DNA of 5,856 bases from Fidelibacterota bacterium (GTDB lineage: Bacteria; Fidelibacterota; UBA8477; JABMPR01), in assembly GCA_030595455.1 (NCBI GenBank), contig JAUVDF010000076.1, positions 1 to 5,856 on the forward strand, read 5' to 3'. The position numbers were made by a program, and so were the translations under genes. Under the pieces are notes generated by a model. It had not been told where the DNA came from and did no database searches. It saw only the letters and a list, made by a program, of their open reading frames with translations. Numbering within the stretch: position 1 is the stretch's first letter; the number at the start of each line of letters is the position of its first letter. Shown in pieces: positions 1-4,752 of the stretch.

Positions 1-455
1 CTGGCATGCTGGGTAAGGTAGATGTATCAGGTAGCTATTATCGCTGGGAACAAGTTTTGAGTAAAACCAGTATCCTGAATAATCTAAAAAAGTATACTGG
101 AAATGACTGGCAGAGAATTGACGGAATCCGGATCATGGAACGCGGTGCAAGCGCCCGTATTAAATACCTCTATCTAGATGGTATTGACCAAGCTGGACAA
201 GTCGTAGAACAGCTGGTCAAATCAGAATATGGAATACGCCAGATGTTTAGTGAATCCTTTCTCTATTCTTCTGCATTTATTGTCAAGAATGCTGACACAT
301 TGAGGGATGATGATCAGGTCGTCCTGAAAGGCGTTGGATGGGGGCATGGGGTTGGTCTATGCCAGATGGGTGCCTTGGGTATGGCCCTGGATAATATCGA
401 CTATAAAGAGATCCTCGCTCACTACTACCCTGGAACTAGCTTTACCACGATTTAA
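1..455 (+). CDS. SpoIID/LytB-domain protein, C-terminal part (5' end outside window)
   Basis: The frame is open to the window edge (first whole codon at base 3), so this is the last 150 residues of a longer protein; the ATG at base 6 is internal, not a supported start. The family signature is the GWGHGVGLCQMGA motif near bases 336-374, followed by a 'DYKEILAHYYPGT' ending, which is how SpoIID/LytB domains typically finish. Characterised SpoIID is a lytic transglycosylase that cleaves glycan strands already stripped of stem peptides; LytB-type relatives modify amidase activity or are uncharacterised. The catalytic glutamate known from SpoIID lies nearer the N-terminus and is not in the window, so activity cannot be judged. 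Nothing follows the domain, so it ends the protein. Its neighbours are all peptidoglycan-sugar genes, which favours a cell-wall role. The domain assignment is strong; the exact function is inference. Confidence 0.88.
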   Translation, partial: GMLGKVDVSGSYYRWEQVLSKTSILNNLKKYTGNDWQRIDGIRIMERGASARIKYLYLDGIDQAGQVVEQLVKSEYGIRQMFSESFLYSSAFIVKNADTLRDDDQVVLKGVGWGHGVGLCQMGALGMALDNIDYKEILAHYYPGTSFTTI

Positions 456-506
456 CACAAGCAGCTTCCCTTATTATTTATATCTTTAAGCGCTCATAAA
501 TTTCAT

Positions 507-531
507 TGTTGATCACAATTCATGATCAACA
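507..531 (+). terminator. Perfect 9-bp inverted repeat with downstream T-rich stretch; possible terminator
   Basis: TGTTGATCA (507-515) and TGATCAACA (523-531) are exact reverse complements around a 7-base loop, and a T-rich stretch (TTTTCTTT) starts four bases after the stem. It lies about 50 bases after the stop codon of the SpoIID-domain gene, a fitting place for a transcription terminator. The stem has only three G:C pairs and the T-run is interrupted and offset, so an intrinsic terminator would be weak. A dyad operator for the downstream operon is the main alternative. Confidence 0.4.
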
Positions 532-604
532 CAGATTTTCTTTAATATTAGCTTCAAATAGTGTTGGTAAATGGTTTTAACAAACCTAGTTTAAACCAAT
601 AATC

Positions 605-610
605 CGGAGA
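605..610 (+). promoter_or_regulatory. Ribosome binding site deciding the start of the first namZ-like gene
   Basis: GGAGAA at 605-610 lies 7 bases before the ATG at 618 but only one base before the in-frame GTG at 612, so it supports the ATG as the true start. Confidence 0.6.
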
Positions 611-617
611 AGTGATC

Positions 618-1910
618 ATGCAAATTCGAAAAACAAGTTATCGAAATCGTTGTCTGTATGTATTAATGAGTTTTATCCTACTGGCCTCATGTACCCAGAG
701 TCCTGTGCCAGTAACCCCGCAGATAAGACCAGCTGAGCCAATTGAAAAATCGGTAAGTAAACAGGTTTATTCAGGCTTGGAAGTATTTCTGGCTGAAGAT
801 CATCGTGGTGATAGCTTAAAATATGGTCTACTTGCCAATCAAACCTGTGTTAATCAGGACCTGGTTCATGGTGTAGAACTCTTAAAGAATCAAGTTGATC
901 TCAGGCTCTTATTATCACCTGAGCACGGTTTATTTGGGGCGGAGAATGCTGGTGATGCAATCGGCAGTGAGACCGATGCAGGTACAGGGATAAAATCCTT
1001 AACAACTTATCGCAAGAAGCCAGCGCAGATCGCTGAGACAATTAAAGATCTTGATGTCATTTTGTTTGATATCCAGGACATTGGGGTTCGTTCCTACACC
1101 TATATCAATTCTATGGCGTATTTAATGCAGGCCGCAGCCAAGGCTGGTAAAAAAGTGGTAATTCTGGATAGACCAAATCCGGTTAATGGTGTGCAAATGG
1201 AAGGCAATCTATTAGACCCTGCTTTTTCCAGTTTTGTCGGTCTATATCCGATCCCATATCGACATGGGATGACAATCGGCGAGTTGGCCTTATTGTTTAA
1301 TACAGAATATGAGATCAACTGTGACCTGGAGATTGTAGAAATGCAAGGCTGGACCCGCGATATGTGGTTTGAGGATACAGGGCTACCCTGGGTACCAACA
1401 TCACCCCATGTTCCAGATGCTGAAACCATCCTGCCTATGATAGCAACGGGCACTTATGGTGAATTGGGGATGCTCTCTGAGGGAGTAGGCACTACAGTTC
1501 CTTTAGAACTTGCTGGTGGACCATGGATAAAGAATCCCCATGAATATGCCAATGCCATGGAAGCTCGTGCTGGTGAAGGTGTAACCTTTAGACCTACATT
1601 CTTCAAACCTTATTATGGCAGACATAAAGGTCAGATTTGTGGTGGTGTACAGCTGCATGTTACAGACCGGGAACAGTTTTCACCTTACATAACTGGTTTA
1701 ATACTCATGTCAGTCCATCAGGAATTGTATCCAGAGGTCGATCTCTTCAAGAATAAGCATCGCTGGAGTATGTTCGCCAAGGTAATGGGTACGGATCATT
1801 TTCGTAAAGACTTATCGGCAGGGAAAGATCCATTTGATTTAGAGCAGGATTGGCAGGAAGAGCTAAACCAATTCAACCAGCTAAGACAAAAATATTTAAT
1901 TTACGATTAA
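618..1910 (+). CDS. NamZ-like exo-beta-N-acetylmuramidase (DUF1343/GH171), lipoprotein, divergent subtype
   Basis: A full-length 430-residue DUF1343 protein. Characterised members (NamZ, formerly YbbC, of Bacillus subtilis) remove MurNAc from the non-reducing end of peptidoglycan fragments. Residues 1-25 form a lipoprotein signal: basic start, hydrophobic run, and lipobox LASC with Cys25, so the protein is probably membrane-anchored in the periplasm. Family motifs follow in order: SPEHG (Glu102, a candidate catalytic residue), FDIQDIGVR (Asp151, Asp154), LDRPNP (183-188), RHGMTIGEL, and a C-terminal 'R-x-KYLIY' ending. Several positions differ from the canonical subtype: SPHVPD replaces SPNMP (from 262), TGTYGELG replaces the CLFEG region, SEGVGT (287-292) replaces SEGRGT, and the SLYG motif is absent (SLTTYRKKP). 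I recall a separate DUF1343 branch with such 'SPH...TG..GEL' features. ATG 618 is chosen over GTG 612 because of ribosome-binding-site spacing. It appears to open the operon. Family is certain; substrate is inferred. Confidence 0.93.
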   Translation: MQIRKTSYRNRCLYVLMSFILLASCTQSPVPVTPQIRPAEPIEKSVSKQVYSGLEVFLAEDHRGDSLKYGLLANQTCVNQDLVHGVELLKNQVDLRLLLSPEHGLFGAENAGDAIGSETDAGTGIKSLTTYRKKPAQIAETIKDLDVILFDIQDIGVRSYTYINSMAYLMQAAAKAGKKVVILDRPNPVNGVQMEGNLLDPAFSSFVGLYPIPYRHGMTIGELALLFNTEYEINCDLEIVEMQGWTRDMWFEDTGLPWVPTSPHVPDAETILPMIATGTYGELGMLSEGVGTTVPLELAGGPWIKNPHEYANAMEARAGEGVTFRPTFFKPYYGRHKGQICGGVQLHVTDREQFSPYITGLILMSVHQELYPEVDLFKNKHRWSMFAKVMGTDHFRKDLSAGKDPFDLEQDWQEELNQFNQLRQKYLIYD

Positions 1911-1934
1911 TCCTTCAATAGTAGAATCGGTGCG

Positions 1935-2030
1935 ATAATCAATAAATTACAGATCATTCTTACTGGGTTAATATTTGGAACTTGTCTCTTATATGCTCAA
2001 GGAGAGCCTACAAAACCTCACGCAGACCAT
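1935..2030 (+). other. Upstream coding extension of the GH18 gene: signal peptide without a standard start codon
   Basis: In the same frame as the GH18 gene and with no stop codon, codons 1935-2030 encode a textbook Sec signal peptide: I-I-N-K-L-Q, then the hydrophobic run IILTGLIFGTCLLYA, then QGEP. Signal peptidase I would be expected to cut after the Ala codon at 1995-1997 (YA/QG). No ATG, GTG, TTG or CTG lies in frame between the upstream stop (1908-1910) and this segment. The best start candidates are ATA 1935 or ATC 1938, each one base from ATG (G at 1937 or 1940). Either a rare start codon is used, the gene has suffered a start-codon mutation, or the base is a sequencing or assembly error. 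A secreted protein needs this segment, so it is very probably part of the gene. Confidence 0.75.
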
Positions 2031-3398
2031 ATGACACGCTATGGCCAGGTGCAAGTGGATCAGGAAGGGGAATCTTCCCCAATTTTAGCAAGAAAGTCCC
2101 TGCATAGCTACACCACCAGTCTGAGTCATGTAGTTTTTGGATACCATCCGTATTGGAAGGGAACAGCATGGCAGAATTATAACTACGATTTATTGAGTCA
2201 TATTGCCTGGTTTGGCTTAGCCATGAATTCTGTAGGGGATATCACGGATTCACATGGCTGGCCTCTACAAGGTCTGGTGGAAAAGGCTCATGATAATGGA
2301 GTCAAAGTAATCGTTACTGTAACACTTTTCGATGATGCTGGGATCGAAACATTGTTGGGGAACTCCTCCTATCGCCAAAATGCCATCGACAACTTGATCA
2401 GCAAGGTTATTCAGGGTAATGCCGATGGTGTTAATGTAGACTTTGAGTTTGTAAAAAATCCTGCTTACAAAGATGAATTTAATACCTTCATTTACGATCT
2501 CACACAGGCATTTCATGATCAAATCCCTGGTTCTGAGGTGAGTATTGCCATGCCATCGGTAGATTGGTGGGGATCATATGACTACAATTATTTATCAGAC
2601 AATAGCGATGGCTTGATGATTATGGCCTATGGGTATTACTGGTCAGGTAGTAATAATGCCGGACCAATTTCACCACTCAATAGCGGACTTTCCAGTTGGT
2701 ATATCCGTAGAACCATCGAAGATTATCTTTCCAAGACAGGTCAGGATGGTTCTCAACTCATCTTGGGATTACCATGGTATGGTAGAAGTTGGGAAGTTAC
2801 CAGTACTGATATGGGTGCCGCCACAATTGCCGGCAGCAGTTCCTCTATTGTATATTCCGCGGCAGAAACGAATGCGCAAGCCTATGGCAAGCAGTATAAT
2901 TCAACGGCACCTGCTGCATGGTACAACAATAATAATGGGGAACTTAGGCAAGCCTGGTACGATGATAGCCTGAGCTTAGCTAAGAAATATACTTATGCTA
3001 AAGACACTGGTATCAAGGGCATCGGTATTTGGGCGCTCGGTTATGATGGTGGCAGACCAGAGCTCTGGGGTGGTCTTAATGAGGTGTTTGGTCGGACCAC
3101 ATCCATTCAAGAAAGTGCACCTCTACCTGGTTCTTTCTCAGTTTCGAATGTTTATCCAAACCCGTTCAATGGTTCATTCGAAATAGTCGTAATGAGTAAA
3201 GAATCTGCGAAATTGACTATTCAAATTCATGATATTTTAGGAGCAGAAATCTTCCACACTTATAAAGAAGTCGAAGCTGGAGAAAATCATTTAAACTTTC
3301 AGGCAATTAGTGATGTCGACCTAGGCTCTGGCGTATATTTTCTGCAAGTAACTAATGAGCATGAAATTCATACACAAAGTATCACTTATCTCAAGTAG
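2031..3398 (+). CDS. Secreted GH18 glycoside hydrolase (SleL/YaaH-like) with C-terminal T9SS sorting domain
   Basis: From the first standard start codon this encodes 455 residues, but the true protein very likely begins near 1935 with a signal peptide; ATG 2031 has no ribosome binding site at a usable distance. Residues 33-353 form a GH18 TIM barrel: FGYHPYW (36-42, strand 1), catalytic motif DGVNVDFE (132-139, Glu139 the acid/base), LMIMAYGYY (195-203, strand 6), LGLPWYGRSW (245-254, strand 7) and GIGIWALGYD (Trp334, strand 8). Asn replaces the first Asp of the chitinase motif DGxDxDxE, as in spore-cortex and peptidoglycan N-acetylglucosaminidases of the YaaH/SleL type, so peptidoglycan is a likelier substrate than chitin. 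Residues about 362-455 are a T9SS type A sorting domain (YPNPFN at 375-380, I-x-D-I-L-G-x-E, GVYFLQV, end YLK), implying secretion beyond the outer membrane. It lies between two NamZ genes, ending 8 bases before the second. Domain calls are strong; substrate is inferred. Confidence 0.92.
   Translation: MTRYGQVQVDQEGESSPILARKSLHSYTTSLSHVVFGYHPYWKGTAWQNYNYDLLSHIAWFGLAMNSVGDITDSHGWPLQGLVEKAHDNGVKVIVTVTLFDDAGIETLLGNSSYRQNAIDNLISKVIQGNADGVNVDFEFVKNPAYKDEFNTFIYDLTQAFHDQIPGSEVSIAMPSVDWWGSYDYNYLSDNSDGLMIMAYGYYWSGSNNAGPISPLNSGLSSWYIRRTIEDYLSKTGQDGSQLILGLPWYGRSWEVTSTDMGAATIAGSSSSIVYSAAETNAQAYGKQYNSTAPAAWYNNNNGELRQAWYDDSLSLAKKYTYAKDTGIKGIGIWALGYDGGRPELWGGLNEVFGRTTSIQESAPLPGSFSVSNVYPNPFNGSFEIVVMSKESAKLTIQIHDILGAEIFHTYKEVEAGENHLNFQAISDVDLGSGVYFLQVTNEHEIHTQSITYLK
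3115..3395 (+). other. T9SS (Por) type A C-terminal sorting domain of the GH18 protein
   Basis: About 94 residues after the GH18 barrel match the beta-sandwich sorting domain recognised by the type IX secretion system. The domain opens with YPNPFN (codons 3153-3170), continues with alternating hydrophobic strands and an H-D-I-L-G-A-E-I turn, and closes with SGVYFLQV and a short lysine-ended tail. The domain is normally cleaved off on export. It marks the host as a member of the FCB group, because T9SS is essentially restricted to it. Confidence 0.85.
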
Positions 3399-3401
3399 GA
3401 G
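3398..3401 (+). promoter_or_regulatory. Ribosome binding site of the second namZ-like gene, overlapping the GH18 stop codon
   Basis: GGAG at 3398-3401 overlaps the TAG stop of the GH18 gene (3396-3398) and sits 5 bases before ATG 3407. This arrangement suggests translational coupling between the two genes. It favours 3407 over the out-of-frame ATG at 3403. Confidence 0.65.
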
Positions 3402-3406
3402 CATGA

Positions 3407-4729
3407 ATGAAATTGTATTTATCAAAACGTATTCTATTTCTATTCCCCCTATTTATATGGACCTGCTCCTCGACTCTGCAAGATGCGGGAATGAAGGGGC
3501 CACATTCAGACCAAGTTGATCAATACGGTCATGAGCAGCCTTCCCAGGAAATTATTGAAGTTCTCACCGGTTTGGATGTTCTGAAAAAAATGGGTTTTGA
3601 ACCATTGCTCGATAAAAATGTCGGAGTCATCACGAACCATACCGCCGTAAGTAAGCAGGGTGAACATCTGGTTGACTTGTTGAGCGCTCAGGAAAGAGTT
3701 ACTCTAAAAGCCATTTTTGCTCCTGAACATGGATTCAGGGGTAAATCACAAGCGGGAGATGCTATCCCTGGCGGAATCGATTCAGCCACGGGTGCGCCCA
3801 TCTATAGTCTCTATGGAGCAGATCGGGAACCAAGCAAAGAAATGCTAGCTGGCCTCGATATCCTGGTCTTTGACATTCAAGATGTGGGAGCCCGATTTTA
3901 TACCTATATCTCAACTATGGGCTATGTTTTGGAAGCCGGTGCAAAATATAATTTGCCGGTTATGATTCTTGACCGTCCCAATCCTATCGGTCGCAATATT
4001 GCCGGAAATGTGTTGGATGAAGGCTTCGAAAGTTTTGTGGGACGTTATAAAATTCCGATCCAGTATGGTCTGACTATTGGTGAGCTAGCGCGCATGGTTA
4101 TTGGTGAAAAAATGGTCTCAGGTCTGGAAACTGTTGAACTGCATGTTGTTGAATGCGAAGGTTTGAAACCAGATGCCTACTGGTCCGATACCGATCTCGA
4201 GTGGTTGCCACCTTCACCAAATATGCGCAATACCAATGAAACCTTAACCTATCCAGGGCTTTGCCTGCTGGAAGGAGTTAGAATCTCAGAGGGTCGGGGT
4301 ACTGAGTACCCATTTGAGTATATCGGAACACCCTACATGGATGGTTCCCTGATCGCTCGCAAATTATTGGCAACCAACTTGGCCGGGTTCACCGCTGAGC
4401 CAGTGCGCTATGTTCCAGTAGATATGCCCGGAGTAGCCATGAATCCGATCTTTGAAGGGGAAACTGTGAATGGTGTCAATGTTACAGTGACCGACCCAGC
4501 TGCTTTTGATGCTGTTGAATTTTTGATCCATTTGCTGGTTATTACCAAGCAGCAATACCCAGAGGAATTTGCCTGGAGAAGTAAACGAGGACCGGATCGT
4601 CTTTGGGGTGGTACAGGCTTACGTGAAATGATAGATGCAGGAAATTCTGCGGAGGATATTATTGCCTCATTCCAGGATGAGCTGCAGGATTACGATCAGA
4701 TTCGTAAACAATATTTTATATATGAATAG
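3407..4729 (+). CDS. NamZ-like exo-beta-N-acetylmuramidase (DUF1343/GH171), canonical subtype
   Basis: A full-length 440-residue DUF1343 protein, the second copy in this operon. It keeps the canonical motifs: APEHGFRG (Glu107, candidate catalytic residue), SLYG, VFDIQDVGARFYTYI (Asp156), LDRPNPIG (189-194 region), TIGELA, PSPNM (from 269), LLEG, SEGRGT (294-299) and the C-terminal QYFIYE. The likely role is release of MurNAc from non-reducing ends of peptidoglycan fragments, as for B. subtilis NamZ. The N-terminus is basic (KLYLSKR) then hydrophobic, ending IWTCSS. Cys20 may be lipidated, but Trp and Thr at -2 and -1 make a poor lipobox, so either an atypical lipoprotein or an uncleaved/Sec signal is possible. 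It starts 8 bases after the GH18 stop and is followed 23 bases later by the AmpG-like gene. Compared with the first copy it is a distinct subtype, so the pair are probably not a recent tandem duplication. Confidence 0.93.
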   Translation: MKLYLSKRILFLFPLFIWTCSSTLQDAGMKGPHSDQVDQYGHEQPSQEIIEVLTGLDVLKKMGFEPLLDKNVGVITNHTAVSKQGEHLVDLLSAQERVTLKAIFAPEHGFRGKSQAGDAIPGGIDSATGAPIYSLYGADREPSKEMLAGLDILVFDIQDVGARFYTYISTMGYVLEAGAKYNLPVMILDRPNPIGRNIAGNVLDEGFESFVGRYKIPIQYGLTIGELARMVIGEKMVSGLETVELHVVECEGLKPDAYWSDTDLEWLPPSPNMRNTNETLTYPGLCLLEGVRISEGRGTEYPFEYIGTPYMDGSLIARKLLATNLAGFTAEPVRYVPVDMPGVAMNPIFEGETVNGVNVTVTDPAAFDAVEFLIHLLVITKQQYPEEFAWRSKRGPDRLWGGTGLREMIDAGNSAEDIIASFQDELQDYDQIRKQYFIYE

Positions 4730-4736
4730 TTAAGAC

Positions 4737-4742
4737 GGAAGG
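4737..4742 (+). promoter_or_regulatory. Ribosome binding site of the AmpG-like gene
   Basis: GGAAGG at 4737-4742 lies 10 bases before ATG 4753, in the 23-base gap after the second namZ-like gene. It supports this ATG as the start and a continuous operon. Confidence 0.6.
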
Positions 4743-4752
4743 ATAATCGACC

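Larger units (their letters stand above)
456..617. other. Intergenic gap between SpoIID-domain gene and first namZ-like gene
   Basis: This 162-base non-coding gap is the longest in the window. It holds the dyad at 507-531, an AT-rich stretch, a small 5-bp hairpin (573-586, GGTTT/AAACC) and an 8-bp palindrome GTTTAAAC (589-596) shortly before the ribosome binding site of the next gene. It is the natural place for the promoter of the downstream operon, but no convincing -35/-10 pair or Bacteroidota-type promoter was found. Confidence 0.6.

Noticed and set aside
564..592. Possible promoter: TTGGTA, 17-base spacer, TAGTTT
   Set aside because: The -10 matches only about half of the consensus, and FCB promoters often differ from the sigma-70 pattern, so this match in AT-rich DNA is not meaningful.
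573..596. Small hairpin GGTTT-TAAC-AAACC followed by palindrome GTTTAAAC
   Set aside because: Stems this short arise easily in AT-rich intergenic DNA and there is no T-run or known operator match; noted only as content of the gap.
612..617. GTG at 612 as start of the first namZ-like gene
   Set aside because: It lies only one base after the GGAGAA ribosome binding site; ATG 618 has normal spacing and keeps the same lipoprotein signal.
1100..1453. Antisense open frame of 117 codons inside the first namZ-like gene
   Set aside because: It lies wholly opposite a well-conserved coding region and its translation shows no recognisable domain.
2424..2447. Asn in place of the first Asp of the GH18 motif as a sign of an inactive, lectin-like protein
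   Set aside because: The acid/base Glu139 and Asp137 are present, and active SleL/YaaH-type enzymes carry the same Asn.
2629..2973. Same-strand open frame in another phase inside the GH18 gene
   Set aside because: The GH18 frame is supported by family motifs throughout this stretch; the alternative protein resembles nothing I know.
3403..3519. Out-of-frame ATG at 3403 just before the second namZ-like start
   Set aside because: It gives only a short peptide of about 38 codons ending in TGA; the frame from 3407 encodes the full conserved protein.
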